DNA of 64,000 nt, from assembly GCA_963082975.1 (NCBI GenBank), contig OY720347.1, positions 32,877,398 through 32,941,397 of the forward strand, given 5' to 3'. The position numbers were made by a program, and so were the translations under genes. The notes below the pieces were generated by a model, which was not told the DNA's origin, ran no database searches, and worked only from the letters and a program-made list of their open reading frames with translations. Every line of letters starts with the position of its first letter. Position 1 is the first letter of the stretch. This document shows, in pieces, positions 61,601-63,566 of the stretch. Source of the stretch: Labia minor (Eukaryota; Arthropoda; Insecta; Dermaptera; Spongiphoridae).

Positions 61601-63566
61601 TATACTCTCTTGCCCAGTTATTTTATTAAATATCTGGTTATGTTATGAAATAATTGAATTATATACTTTAACGGTAACATATATATTTTTTTGTTATTTA
61701 TTTGATTATAAAAATGTATGTATATCTTAAGAACTAATGAACTAGCACCCTAGATCATAAATTTTATTGAATGTTGAGTGATTTGTTAAAAAGACAAGTT
61801 TATTTCTCACAGGGGGGTGTAATAGGTAAACAAATAAAAATTTTCTTTAAACCTAAATCTTTAAAGCTTCACAATTAATTTGAATTATTTATTATATTTA
61901 ATCTTATTTAATGTAAGAATTAATTAGCTATAAATAAAAATATAATCACATTATCATTAGTCATTGTTATATGTGAGCTGTTATATTAAAAAAGAGAAGA
62001 GTGAAATTAAATATCATATAAAAATAAGTATTTATAGAATTGTTATATTATTTGAATCATTATATTATGATATTATATAAATAAAAAAAAATGATGCAAT
62101 GAAAAGATAATGCATATCCTTTCTTCTTGTGAAAAATATTTTATTTGTATTATTTAATGAAGCTCTCTAATTAATTTAAATATAAATTAAATTAAGAAAG
62201 TATAGTGTTAAAAAGAAAAGAAATTTTATTTAATTTAATTAAAGTATTGTATGATATAAGCTGAGATTAAAAAACAGCATGATTTATAGATCAAAGCTTG
62301 AATAGTTGTCACCTCATCTTCGTCGTAGCATTGAAGTCGGATGATACGCAGCCAGAAGACGACATCGCGAGGCACCGGTAAAGGACTTGTTGGAGTACCC
62401 GATGGGTGGGTTATATTTCGAGATGATTGATTATCAACGATTGGACTATTTGTTGATCGACGATTATATGGAGGTGGTATTTTTTCAAGTTGTTCTTGTT
62501 CAGCGGGCAGAGAAAGTGATGGTGATGCTTGACGAATATTTTCATAGGTTGGTTCGTTTGGGGATGAATGAACTAATGAATTTTCAGAGCAAGTTAGAGT
62601 AACCGGAAAAGGTAATGGGGTATTGGAGATATATCCACTTTTAGGCAATTGTGGCTGAGGGGCTAACAAATCTTCAAATTCATCTTCTTCTTCTTCTACT
62701 GTACTTAATTGTCCGGAATCACACCATTCACAATATCGAGGATAGGGAGAACCACCCCCTCTTCCAGGACTCTCGCCACTACTCTCATAATTTGAGTCGG
62801 CTTCATTATCATCAAGGTTATAATAATTTTTATATTCATATCCATAAAAAAAATCATCATAAAGTGAAGCATTTGCTTCTGAACATCTTCGGGCTTCTTC
62901 TTCATAATACAATTTCATTGTTTCTAATTGAGAAATTTCTTTATCAAGTTTTTGATCTAAACATTCAGGATCACAAACACTTTTATTACATTCAGAACAA
63001 ATTACTAGATTGGATCCATTGTTATTAATTTGATTAAATAGTTCTTTGGCTTCTTTTCTTTTTCGCTTTGGTCTTATTGGAGGAGTGATACCATTATCGA
63101 AAATAGCATTGATATCTTTGCTCCCTTTTTCAACTTTGGAATTTTCTGAGATGAATGAGGTATTATCATCATCGTTATCACTATTTAATAGACGTTTATT
63201 TACACTAGGACTACTTCTTAGACTAGAACTTTGTGAACTATTAAAAATAGCAGAAAGAATTGATTTTTCTTCTAAAACAATATCTTCCCCATTCGGATCT
63301 TCTTGATCACTACATAATAAAACATTATCAGAGTCATCAAACATTGGAGACAACGAGATAGTACTGGAGACACAAGTTGAATTATTTTCAGCCTGAAGTG
63401 TCGCATTGCGATATAATTCTATGAGTTCTTTATCTTCCGTCACTAAATCATAATCTAATTGAACAGGCGGGTCTAGAGCACACTGACTTTCTTCAATTCC
63501 TCTGAGGACTCGATCTAGTTCAAGTAGTACCGAATCACACTGCGCTTGCCATTTCATTTTTGCCAT
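273..63566 (-). CDS. ARHGAP9/12/15/27-like Rho GTPase-activating protein (WW + PH part), seven exons, 3' end outside window
   Basis: Spliced model join(63566..62313, 60482..60387, 49728..49559, 40899..40842, 40772..40629, 24841..24659, 342..273), read on the minus strand, about 658 residues. Every junction has a GT donor and AG acceptor, and the reading phases agree throughout (0,0,2,0,0,0). Order: acidic, serine-rich N-terminus (1-418) with PPPY at 364-367, WW domain (419-450), Ser/Gly-rich linker (451-526), PH domain (about 527-635), then a basic SKS segment (636-658). In this family the next domain is RhoGAP, which stimulates GTP hydrolysis by Rac/Rho/Cdc42 at membranes; it must lie left of position 1. 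No N-terminal SH3 (present in ARHGAP12/27) is visible. Introns range from 69 bp to 24.3 kb. The PH assignment is strong from the residue pattern. Joining exon 1 to exon 2 rests on phase and spacing only. Confidence 0.8.
780..985. repeat. Possible diverged SINE-like repeat
   Basis: ATGTTATATGATCATTACATCAT..TCTCAATCTTTATCTTGATTTT parallels the segment at 34207-34258. It is followed by a relatively GC-rich block (CGTAGGCTATGTGGACCTCG). Weak similarity only. Confidence 0.22.
1055..1512 (-). mobile_element. Family A (Helentron/HINE-like) repeat, copy 1, internally deleted
   Basis: Reverse-oriented, 458 bp. Minus strand starts TTTTTACCGACCGACGATAG, keeps the GTGGAGAT/ATCTCCAC hairpin, a short GTCC run and the ATTTTGATGAAATTTGGTG block, then jumps from about 1288 to 1280. 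This skips the CCGGAAACCGGAAG segment and the second CGATCGACGATAGG block. It ends with mutated CGTTGGTTGGTT and GGCCACATGTCAACTTATT. Confidence 0.65.
3797..4320 (+). pseudogene. Mariner (SETMAR-like clade) transposase pseudogene
   Basis: Plus-strand pieces in changing frames give MMYELRKGVRVETAQTN (first helix-turn-helix), NFNLGDRPS then GRASDIDDI (linker, compare GRPSEVDD), IEKILEKLDIDHSNA (second helix-turn-helix, compare IAEKLNISHSSV), a GCRISLTEMNK segment (compare WVPHELTE), and FLDQLVTGDNKRI (start of the catalytic TGDEKW motif). One frameless gap and several stops separate the pieces. It ends before the rest of the catalytic domain. No terminal inverted repeats are located. This is an old, broken DNA transposon copy. 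Confidence 0.72.
6221..6456 (-). repeat. Family B repeat, copy 1
   Basis: Reverse complement shows TAAACCACCGCGTGTTTGGC, TTTTTCTCAACCTTG, TCAGGGACCTTCAAAACAT, and CTGGCGAGATAGTAAA. Shortened in the middle relative to 19429-19795. Confidence 0.6.
7350..8265 (+). pseudogene. Decayed non-LTR reverse-transcriptase fragment
   Basis: Across shifting frames one can read CGFMPNRST (compare the GFRPGRST motif), QILKKTREFNI, VDFSKAY, then DDLNIIGDSAIAITDSEEK (the D-D catalytic block with following ..IIG.S), EVGKEMRFEINNDK, VKRLISSKLL, KIYKTIILSVVLYE, and MIFGDESGFRE. This is the order of motifs in arthropod endonuclease/reverse-transcriptase proteins. Multiple stops and frameshifts make it dead. The final part (7942-8118) is repeated in tandem at 8129-8262. 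Confidence 0.68.
7942..8262 (+). repeat. Tandem duplication of the reverse-transcriptase tail
   Basis: Two diverged units both contain CATGGTCTATGA, GGAGATGAGAGT, GGCCAAAGAAAGATGA, and GACACTTGGAGAAATGTGGT..GCCAAGAACTTTCGAGTA. The second unit is shortened. Confidence 0.75.
8503..8590 (-). repeat. Family C AT-rich repeat
   Basis: Reverse complement reads GTCTCCACTCGACTATCTCGC and TTTGAATTGGATTAATTAAT then AT-rich, matching 19322-19428. It abuts the 3' end of the Helentron-like element at 8500. Confidence 0.5.
9055..9362 (-). pseudogene. Non-LTR reverse-transcriptase C-terminal remnant
   Basis: Minus-strand reading with one stop gives MTLGDESRFRIFDN, GPKKDEV, KWRRLHIEELHDLYANV, then RWVDNVGRDV and a final AAKIFRVP. 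These correspond to the C-terminal LR.IYGP....+W..R...EL..LY and RW.G.V.R pattern of arthropod reverse-transcriptase ORFs. The same MTLGDESR.., GPKKDE and AAK.FRV motifs occur on the plus strand at 7942-8262, so both derive from one family. Confidence 0.6.
9755..9784. repeat. (TA)n microsatellite
   Basis: About 14 TA units. Confidence 0.85.
10723..10748. repeat. (AG)n microsatellite
   Basis: About 13 AG units. Confidence 0.85.
11477..11633. mobile_element. Degenerate hAT-like MITE
   Basis: Right end TAGAACCGTCCCTG looks like a hAT terminus. The left side has GCCGGGCGGCTGCCCGAGCGCC and GGGCGCC motifs but no clean CAG start and no target duplication is visible. Confidence 0.35.
11648..11928. 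mobile_element. hAT MITE (CAGGGCCGCGACG)
   Basis: 281 bp; inverted ends CAGGGCCGCG and CGCGGCCCTG, perfect 8-bp target duplication ACAAAGTG (11640-11647 and 11929-11936). GC-rich ends with GCGCCC motifs around an AT-rich, non-coding middle. Confidence 0.9.
12776..12862. repeat. CCCGGGA-rich repeat block
   Basis: Five or more occurrences of CCCGG(GA) in 90 bp, in both orientations (TTTTCCCGGATT, GTTCCCGGGAACCGG, ATTTCCCGGGACTCCCGGGA). Looks like subterminal sequence of a hAT-type element, but no termini or target duplication are found. Confidence 0.4.
15630..16185 (+). mobile_element. Helentron-like repeat interrupted by a hAT MITE
   Basis: Left end TATAGATATAAAAGAAGAAG resembles the TATATATAAAGGAG heads at 6457 and 52431. 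The right part has TATTATGCACCACTC and the hairpin GGAGCCGGAGCTCC, matching the TACTATGTACCACTC..GGGGGCGGAGCCCCC end at 8410-8455. After the hAT insert it resumes ATCTAAAAACTACCTGAACA and ends near CAGATAGTA. Confidence 0.5.
15900..16151. mobile_element. hAT MITE (CAGTGATTCTCAACC)
   Basis: 252 bp from CAGTGATTCTCAACC to AAAATCACTG, with repeated CGGCACAC/GGCACATTTT motifs near both ends. Target duplication ATCTAAAG/ATCTAAAA (15892-15899 and 16152-16159), 7 of 8. Confidence 0.8.
19322..19428 (+). repeat. Family C AT-rich repeat
   Basis: GAGTTTCCACTCGGGTATCTCGCAA then TTTGAATTGGATTAAAT and an AT-rich tail, matching 52353-52428 and the reverse of 8503-8590. It immediately precedes family B. Confidence 0.5.
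19429..19795 (+). mobile_element. Family B (Helentron-like) repeat, copy 2
   Basis: Starts TTAAACCAGCGCATGTTTGG, has the CAAACCGTTTTTGCGTAATC block, an (ACATAC) microsatellite (19653-19682), CTTCAAAACGTATAAAAAC, and ends in a perfect hairpin CTATCTCTGGCGAGATAG followed by TAAAAA. Microsatellite centre plus 3' hairpin without target duplication is Helentron/HINE-like architecture. Confidence 0.65.
19931..20560 (+). mobile_element. Family A (Helentron/HINE-like) repeat, copy 2
   Basis: About 630 bp. Starts TTACCGACCGACGATAGTAA. Then come the GTGGAGAT-N8-ATCTCCAC hairpin, a (GTCC) microsatellite (20048-20073), ACCGATTTTGATGAAATTTG, TTCCGGAAACCGGAAG, and a diverged second copy of the opening block (GCGATCGACGATAGGAAGG at 20202). 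It ends with the subterminal inverted motif CGTCGGTCGGT and a small GGCC-ACA-GGCC hairpin before AACTTATT. No coding capacity. Confidence 0.75.
21873..22070. repeat. MITE-like element with ~38-bp inverted ends
   Basis: Left end TGCCTTGTTACACGGGTTTA; the reverse complement of the right end reads TGCCCCTTGTTTACACGGGC and continues TTAGTTTTGCCATTAG, matching the left arm with a few differences. The interior is non-coding. Flanking TAA/TTA could be a short target duplication but is not exact. Confidence 0.6.
22620..22651. repeat. (TA)n microsatellite
   Basis: About 15 uninterrupted TA units after ACG. Confidence 0.85.
24564..24592. repeat. (TTATA)n microsatellite
   Basis: About five units of TATAT/TTATA beside exon 6. 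Confidence 0.7.
24659..24841 (-). CDS. Exon 6 of ARHGAP-like gene: second half of PH domain
   Basis: 183 bp, phase 0 to 0, 61 residues. Translation: GAPELSVELTGANIESGEHL, then SSRKNVFLITTLLG, LLQSDN, and QWHHDIEKAIDHL. This is the distal PH beta strands (L.GA.IE, KNVF.I.T, LLQSDN) and the C-terminal helix with its hallmark tryptophan. The pattern P-E-x-(S/T)-V-x-L-x-G-A-x-I-E..SS(R/K)KNVF matches the ARHGAP9/12/15/27 PH domain closely. Acceptor TTCACAG, donor CACCTG|GTGAGT. It is strikingly GC-rich relative to the intron on both sides, and joins exon 5 in frame (..VYLQV-GAPELS..). Confidence 0.93.
25859..26268. mobile_element. hAT MITE (CAGGGGCGGATTTAGG)
   Basis: 410 bp from CAGGGGCGGATTTAGGCCTA to CCTTAGTCCGACACTG. 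Flanking 8-mers AATAAACT and AATAAATT match at 7 of 8. The interior (25970-26110) shares ATGATTTTGCGAT and GGCCCTAAATATCACC-type motifs with other hAT MITEs, suggesting a nested or recombined structure. Confidence 0.75.
26286..26310. repeat. (TA)n microsatellite
   Basis: About 12 TA units just outside the MITE at 25859-26268. Confidence 0.8.
26416..26555. mobile_element. Possible hAT-like MITE
   Basis: Ends CAGAGATGGGACAA and TTTGCCTAGCTCTG are imperfect inverted repeats. The 8-bp flanks do not match well. The interior repeats GATCGACTTTT twice. Confidence 0.38.
28251..28474. mobile_element. hAT-like MITE (CAGTGGCGT)
   Basis: About 224 bp from CAGTGGCGTCGGCCCCCC to CACTACGCCACT, with GC-rich subterminal blocks (CCCCCCTCCAACAT near both ends, in direct orientation). 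Flanks are TA-rich, so a target duplication cannot be judged. Confidence 0.6.
28610..29033. mobile_element. hAT MITE (CAGAGCCGTCCTAAG)
   Basis: 424 bp. Inverted ends CAGAGCCGTCCTAA and TTAGGGCGGCCCTG, perfect 8-bp target duplication TATTTTAG (28602-28609 and 29034-29041). GC-rich ends (CGGCGCCCGTGGGC, GCCCTAGGGC) and an AT-rich middle with no frame. Confidence 0.88.
30265..32118 (-). CDS. hAT (Buster/ZBED-like) transposase, intact
   Basis: 617 residues, no stops or frameshifts. A BED zinc finger near 35-85 has C56-x2-C59-x16-H76-x4-H81 for DNA binding. The RNase-H-fold catalytic core shows D201 in FLDESTDV and D267 in CTDGARAMSG, then a WNHCCIHRE segment (292-300) in the hAT insertion. The third acidic residue is E570 in LCEQAFSVL, within the C-terminal dimerisation region ending near KYRNKL. 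The closest family by pattern is the group from which vertebrate ZBED5/ZBED9 (SCAND3) were domesticated. The enzyme would excise and reinsert elements with matching ends, including the 461-bp derivative at 50764. It could be a domesticated gene, but flanking inverted repeats and target duplication favour a live transposon. Confidence 0.93.
   Translation of the reverse strand: MDRWLQTGSTQKRKESDDEASTANSTKKRKTRKYSDDYLSFGFTYICNNDVERPVCVLCQESLSNESMKPANLRRHLQTKHSEHVSKSIEFFKMKKEELNSSQKLMVKTGSGGMSKKAVMASYEVALLIAKAGKPHNIAEQLILPATKVITNIMLGTKAANDINLISLSNDTVKNRIEDMSCNIKEELISRVRKSHYYFLDESTDVTNNANLLAFIRYEFENQIQEDVLFCDSLPSRTTANDIFNSLNNFITENEIEWPKCVGICTDGARAMSGTRTGLIALIKNVAPQVVWNHCCIHRESLAAKNMSPDLKRTLDEVVKIVNFIKARPLNSRVFKILCEEMGSQHTHLLLHTDVRWLSRGKVLIRLFELRDEIRLFLIDAHFELTECFNDFIWLAKVAYLTDIFTKLNELNLSLQGTVVNIFKVEDKIEAMIKKIDLWSKRIQNGVYESFPTLNDFIESSSEKLLNQTRQLFVEHLITLKSNFRKYFSTPDPCNNWIRDPFNMEITNAKHLSAPEQDILVELSCDTTYKLKFNKTELSNFWLLLRSDYPALANKALQHLIPFCTTYLCEQAFSVLFYIKSKYRNKLNVEPDLRLKVSNIKPDIEILVSRKQLHTSH
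32150..32187. repeat. 11-bp tandem repeat (ATAATATAAAT)n
   Basis: About 3.4 copies just upstream of the transposase start, inside the hAT element. Confidence 0.8.
32209..32332. repeat. Degenerate ~25-bp tandem repeat (ATGTTTTAATATCATTTTAA)
   Basis: Four to five imperfect units of ATGTTTTAA(A/T)..CATTTTAAATGA within the hAT 5' region. Confidence 0.75.
32348..32437. repeat. 30-bp tandem repeat, three copies
   Basis: Three identical units containing TTTCGTAATTTGATTCTAAA with a 30-bp period. Unusual sharpness suggests recent slippage. Confidence 0.9.
32622..32731. repeat. 55-bp tandem duplication
   Basis: Two identical units starting ATTAATAAAAATAATTTAAA and containing CTCGTTGAGAAATGAAC, inside the hAT element. 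Confidence 0.9.
33134..33199. repeat. 22-bp subterminal repeats of the hAT element
   Basis: Nearly three units of GCGGACCCCCAGTAAAGGCT, immediately inside the right terminus. They also occur in the 461-bp derivative and in the duplicated copy near 38140-38205. Repeats of this kind are typical transposase binding sites in hAT elements. Confidence 0.8.
34180..34375 (-). repeat. SINE-like repeat (also at 39186-39381; diverged copy near 780-985)
   Basis: Minus strand carries GGTTCAAGACC (34333-34343), close to a tRNA B box. Adjacent AGTACAACAT and TTTATCTGGATTTATTTC stretches have diverged counterparts at 790-850. No A box is identified, so SINE status is tentative. Confidence 0.28.
34447..34662 (-). 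pseudogene. Possible reverse-transcriptase tail remnant
   Basis: A 71-codon frame containing RENWRNLVATTKNFQ followed by DISPPLKPI. It resembles the W+.+V...K segment seen in the decayed reverse-transcriptase tails at 8.2 kb. The match is weak and the frame short. An identical copy lies at 39453-39668 because of the 2.6-kb duplication. Confidence 0.25.
35460..37852 (+). mobile_element. 5'-truncated jockey-like non-LTR retrotransposon
   Basis: 2,393 bp: an open frame from the left junction to the stop at 37609, a 3' UTR with GCCTTCGGGCAGATGTAC and ATAAATGGATGCTAAATAAA, and a terminal run of about 19 A at 37834-37853. The left end cuts into the endonuclease domain, typical of incomplete target-primed reverse transcription. 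No short target duplication is visible. Instead the element lies exactly between the two 2.6-kb direct repeats. Confidence 0.9.
35492..37609 (+). CDS. Non-LTR retrotransposon ORF2 fragment: endonuclease tail plus complete reverse transcriptase
   Basis: 705 codons from the first ATG. The frame is actually open upstream to the junction at 35460 (NKIPDLIDFFVARG), so the ATG is not the original start. SSDHSPVQL (19-27) is the final motif of an apurinic-type endonuclease domain whose N-terminal part is missing. The reverse transcriptase covers roughly 260-570: KAPGNDLISG, YRPISLLSAISKLFERV, FLDISQAFDKVWHEG with D392, SGVPQGSVLGP, and FADDTALLAS with catalytic D479/D480. The C-terminal part (about 585-705) resembles jockey-clade ORF2 tails. 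The frame is uninterrupted, so the insertion is young, but the 5' truncation removes ORF1, the promoter and most of the endonuclease. It lies antisense to the host gene. Confidence 0.92.
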   Translation: MARGVNGDGCLIESCLDLSSDHSPVQLTLNTCASLKSNSHYLTNHKTDWNKYAEILNQSLDLNLPLTYSLDIDKAIYHITNTIQMAARLSTPKITPKDLNQDTPKHIKDLITKKNRLRRQWQTNRSPHLKTTINNLSKQIGNLLRTERNQSIQKYLRDLTPTHSTDYSLWKATKKLKRPTERIPPLRRQNNEWARSDIDKANTFASHLSNVFTPLPPKVTPPDNNFQATHQYKTHNYSMPFPKLIQTCELKDIIRQTIKTKKAPGNDLISGKMLRNLPDRAILFLTLIFNSIFRVGHFPTQWKTALVKMILKPGKPPEESNSYRPISLLSAISKLFERVFLSRLRPFLIDLIPIHQFGFREKHGTIEQVHRIVDVIHKDLENKRYCSAVFLDISQAFDKVWHEGLLRKLYDILPLIYYRLIRSYLDGRSFRVKMNDAISEVYPVRSGVPQGSVLGPILYLLFTADLPTNPNITTATFADDTALLASHKDPIVASAMLQESLDQLRPWLEKWRIAVNEDKSAHLTFTLNRQTCPGVNLDKPIPTKSTVKYLGMHLDRRLTWEMHIKSKKKQLRLKLNKLYWLLRQKSQLTIDNKLLIYKIILKPIWTYGIQMWGTASKSNRDLIQRFQNKTLRLIVGAPWYVPNRLIHRDLGMDTVQMEIKNYSLRYKDRLLKHPNPKARQLLDTQGQLRRLKRLKPQDLTRDINK
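37853..40465. repeat. 2.6-kb direct repeat, right copy
   Basis: Matches 32848-35459 at a constant offset (5005, then 5006 after one extra T in a homopolymer near 37970). Three open frames within it translate identically in both copies. It contains the last 370 bp or so of the hAT element (to about 38227), the flanking host DNA, and ends TAACATTTC at 40465, where unique sequence (TTTTTTATTATT) begins. Confidence 0.92.
40629..40772 (-). CDS. Exon 5 of ARHGAP-like gene: first half of PH domain
   Basis: 144 bp, phase 0 to 0, 48 residues. The translation starts NVIREGSLWRTKFTESGRRC, continues RKNW, then AVLTQLHLLLYRDHK. This is the beta1-beta4 pattern of a pleckstrin homology domain: a glycine plus hydrophobic after a short lead, the basic RRCRKNW turn, then VL..LHLLLYRD. 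The G-L-x-x-TK..E.G+..RKNW pattern is characteristic of the ARHGAP9/12/15/27 PH domain, which binds phosphoinositides and helps bring the GAP to membranes. Acceptor ATTTGTAG, donor AAGTG|GTAAGT. Confidence 0.88.
40773..40841 (-). other. Intron 4, 69 bp
   Basis: Compact intron with GTGAGT donor and TTTGTAG acceptor, the only short intron in the model. Nothing else lies in it. Confidence 0.8.
40842..40899 (-). CDS. Exon 4 of ARHGAP-like gene
   Basis: 58 bp: one base completing the Lys codon from exon 3, then 19 codons (SPDEPLLGRNWPQLNASNM). Acceptor TTTTACAG, donor ACATG|GTGAGT. It leads directly into the PH domain. Its tiny size and the 69-bp intron that follows make it easy to miss, but the phase at both ends matches its neighbours. 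Confidence 0.82.
41205..41873 (-). mobile_element. Family A (Helentron/HINE-like) repeat, copy 3
   Basis: Reverse-oriented, about 670 bp, the fullest copy together with 19931-20560. Read on the minus strand it begins TTTTTACCGACCGACGATAG and has the GTGGAGAT/ATCTCCAC hairpin, a (GTCC/GTCT) microsatellite at 41692-41752, CCGGAAACCGGAAG, a second diverged CGATCGACGATAGGAAGG block, and the subterminal CGTCGGTCGGT followed by GGCCACAGGTC and AACTTATT. Confidence 0.72.
42519..43674 (-). mobile_element. Internally deleted hAT element with hATC remnant
   Basis: 1,156 bp with terminal inverted repeats CAGGGCTTCGAACCG and CGGTTCGAAGCCCTG, flanked by perfect 8-bp duplications GAATTTTA (42511-42518 and 43675-43682). 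Both ends carry clusters of CGGTTTTCG-type repeats (42527-42650 and 43590-43665) as subterminal motifs. The only coding trace is the transposase C-terminus at 42946-43221. Insertion is within intron 3. Confidence 0.88.
42946..43221 (-). pseudogene. hAT transposase C-terminal dimerisation fragment
   Basis: The 91-codon frame contains VSVERAFSGLKFILRDNRN followed by SLNENILEDILIIR. This is the hAT-family C-terminal dimerisation motif, with the conserved E before RAFS and the RN(x)L segment. The N-terminal BED finger and the catalytic DDE core aspartates are absent, so it is a deletion remnant in the element at 42519-43674. The frame ends with AT-derived residues after LIIRG. Confidence 0.75.
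46195..46305 (-). pseudogene. Decayed non-LTR reverse-transcriptase C-terminal tail
   Basis: Reading the minus strand in one frame, allowing a stop, gives RRLR.AGHVARKGDKTL followed by VWRN. This is the well-known RRLRWxGHVxR signature near the C-terminus of many arthropod endonuclease/reverse-transcriptase ORFs. No other part of the element is seen nearby, so it is a short remnant. Confidence 0.45.
47160..47660 (+). mobile_element. Mariner-derived fold-back MITE with transposase N-terminus
   Basis: 501 bp bounded by TA dinucleotides (47158-47159 and 47661-47662), with long inverted repeats of about 190 bp that begin CTACATGGGCTGAAAAGTCC. Inside, an ATG at 47338 opens MEKLEYRVLIKHCF..GKS, the start of a mariner-family transposase helix-turn-helix region. 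It continues to about 47460 and is then lost. The second arm carries an inverted, mutated version of the same start. It is an internally deleted derivative that cannot encode an active transposase. Confidence 0.8.
48630..48829. repeat. GC-rich palindromic (fold-back) element
   Basis: Two roughly 54-bp arms are near-perfect inverted complements: ACACACTATGAGCGGGGCGG... on the left and ...CCGCCCCGCTCATAGTGTGT on the right. Inside the left arm the unit GCGGGGCGGGTATT..ACCCGTTGC is repeated once more (about 48681-48710). The loop is AT-rich. It has no coding capacity and no clear target duplication beyond possible TA/TTA. Confidence 0.75.
49559..49728 (-). CDS. Exon 3 of ARHGAP-like gene: Ser/Gly/Glu-rich linker
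   Basis: 170 bp, entering in phase 0 after acceptor TTTAAAG and leaving after two bases of a codon at donor AAACAA|GTAAGA. Translation begins GSSKAASSSEIVSVENGNQ and ends KTRSLVLLPN plus AA of a split Lys codon completed by exon 4. Low complexity and acidic then basic. It has no domain of its own and lies between the WW and PH domains, as variable linkers do in ARHGAP12/15/27. The exact phase match to exon 4 is the main support. Its composition and GC content stand out from the AT-rich surroundings. Confidence 0.78.
49840..49863. repeat. (AAG)n microsatellite
   Basis: Seven consecutive GAA/AAG triplets just upstream (in gene sense) of exon 3, within intron 2. Confidence 0.8.
50647..51725 (+). 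mobile_element. Family A (Helentron/HINE-like) repeat, copy 4, interrupted by a hAT derivative
   Basis: The left part (50647-50755) starts TTTACCGACCGACGATGG and contains the GTGGAGAT/ATCTCCAC hairpin. The right part resumes at 51233 and runs through the CCGT-rich zone, ACGGATTTTGATGAAATTTG, CCGGAAACCGGAAG, and the subterminal ACCGTCAGTCGGTT before GTCAACTTATT. The two halves join cleanly once the 461-bp insert and one 8-bp duplicate are removed. Confidence 0.65.
50764..51224 (-). mobile_element. Non-autonomous hAT derivative of the 29879-33221 element
   Basis: 461 bp starting CAGAGGTTCTTAATCTTATG and ending AGTTTAAGAACCTCTG. It is flanked by perfect 8-bp duplications CTTTAGAA (50756-50763 and 51225-51232), which fit the Buster-type NNNTANNN pattern. 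Both ends match the intact hAT at 29879-33221. The left end matches to about 30110 of that element; the right end keeps the GCGGACCCCCAGTAAAGG subterminal repeats. The middle (about 50997-51160) does not match the intact element and is open on the minus strand. Confidence 0.8.
52353..52428 (+). repeat. Family C AT-rich repeat
   Basis: GTTTCCACT..TATCTCGCAA..TTTGA.TTGGA followed by ATATTATATTTAAATTAAAT. Related stretches occur at 19322-19430 (+) and 8503-8590 (-). Each time it abuts one of the Helentron-like repeats, so it may be an end region of a larger composite element. Confidence 0.45.
52429..53843 (+). mobile_element. Helentron-like element carrying decayed non-LTR reverse transcriptase, copy 2
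   Basis: Head TCTATATATATAAAGGAG followed by GTATGTATG repeats, as at 6457. From 52685 to 53843 it is almost identical to 6731-7897, with small indels only. The shared region encodes, in broken frames, a non-LTR reverse-transcriptase remnant: CGFMPNRST near 53310, then a DDLNIIGDS core near 53545 whose preceding residue pattern differs from an intact YADD. Stops and frameshifts make it non-functional. The copy breaks off at 53843 into a family B repeat. Confidence 0.6.
53845..54147 (+). repeat. Family B repeat, copy 3
   Basis: Shares with 19429-19795 and, in reverse, 6221-6456 the block CAAACCGTTTTTGC..TAATCTTGTCTACA, a CA-rich microsatellite centre (about 53980-54035), TTTTTCTCAACCTTAGTG, CCTTCAAAACGTATAAAAAC, and the end CTGGCGAGATAGTAAAAA. 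The terminal hairpin seen in copy 2 is degraded here. It directly follows the 52.4-53.8 kb element. Confidence 0.65.
54605..54689. mobile_element. Very short hAT MITE
   Basis: 85 bp from CAGTGATTCTCAAAGTGG to TTTGGGAACTTCTG, terminal inverted repeats starting CAG. Flanking 8-mers ATTTATTT and ATCTATTT agree at 7 of 8 positions. It resembles the ends of the 29879-33221 type elements (CAGNGGTTCTNAA) but has almost no interior. Confidence 0.55.
57357..57552. repeat. Fold-back MITE-like element copy 1
   Basis: The left arm begins GGACATCAAGTA and contains ATCCATAACTCTTTTTTAAA. The right arm contains TTTAAAAAAGAGTTATGGAT and ends TACTTGATGTCC. The arms are inverted complements over about 60 bp with an interruption. 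No clear target duplication and no coding sequence. Confidence 0.5.
58310..58460. repeat. Fold-back element copy 2 (inverted relative to 57357-57552)
   Basis: Its reverse complement shares stretches with 57410-57480, including TTTCGGTTCTGT, a CAAG/TCTT segment and GTCTGATATG, and both copies end near TGTCCGC. The identity is clearly imperfect, so these are old copies of one small family. Confidence 0.45.
59603..59672 (-). repeat. tRNA-like (SINE head or tRNA pseudogene) motif
   Basis: On the minus strand there is a TGTAGTTTACTG stretch resembling an internal A box. About 17 bp further on comes GGGTTCAAACCTC, a good B-box match. The spacing is shorter than in a functional tRNA and no complete cloverleaf is evident, so it is probably a decayed tRNA-derived repeat. 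Confidence 0.33.
60387..60482 (-). CDS. Exon 2 of ARHGAP-like gene: WW domain
   Basis: 96 bp, phase 0 to 0, 32 residues. Acceptor TGTTGCAG and donor TCTCAG|GTAAAT. The translation starts with a tryptophan, runs DAEGRVYFY, and carries the second tryptophan 22 residues later in SAWSLPD. This is the two-tryptophan spacing, aromatic YFY strand and closing proline of a WW domain. WW domains bind proline-rich ligands such as PPxY, one of which lies 50 residues upstream in exon 1. In the ARHGAP12/27 group WW domains precede the PH domain, matching this order. The exon begins exactly at the first Trp, so the domain's usual N-terminal residues must come from exon 1. Confidence 0.85.
60483..62312 (-). 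other. Intron 1 of ARHGAP-like gene
   Basis: 1,830 bp between donor GAG|GTGACA and acceptor TTGCAG. Contents are AT-rich with one hAT-like MITE (61267-61491). No other coding island is seen, so a missing exon here is unlikely though not excluded. Confidence 0.65.
61267..61491. mobile_element. hAT-like MITE (CAGGGG termini)
   Basis: About 225 bp beginning CAGGGGTCGGCAACC and ending GGCCCCTG. Flanking 8-mers AAATATTA and ATCTATTA match at 6 of 8 positions, consistent with an aged hAT target duplication. The interior contains the ATGATTTTGCGAT stretch that also occurs in the element at 25859-26268. It has no coding capacity. Confidence 0.55.
62313..63566 (-). CDS. Exon 1 of ARHGAP-like gene: acidic N-terminal region with PPPY motif
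   Basis: Codes residues 1-418. The start ATG at 63566 sits in a good context (A at -3, G at +4), and an in-frame TAG lies upstream at 63648-63650 with no ATG between. Visible features: acidic/serine-rich stretches (75-160), a basic cluster RPKRKRKEAK (165-174), a four-cysteine patch C190-x2-C193-x4-C198-x3-C202, a likely coiled coil near 205-230, a run of acidic residues near 290-300, and PPPY at 364-367, a WW-domain ligand. The frame stays open for 25 codons beyond the donor (GATGAG|GTGACA), but that tail is AT-rich and treated as intron. The long unbroken frame, far richer in GC than its surroundings, supports real coding. No N-terminal SH3 is seen. It could instead belong to another gene if an exon is missing between it and the WW exon. 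Confidence 0.78.

Noticed and set aside
62235..62312. Last 25 codons of the open frame beyond exon 1
   Set aside because: AT-rich read-through past a good GTGACA donor. The WW exon joins in phase at that donor.
62387..63306. Plus-strand frames of 71, 125 and 86 codons
   Set aside because: They are antisense shadows of the 418-codon exon on the minus strand.
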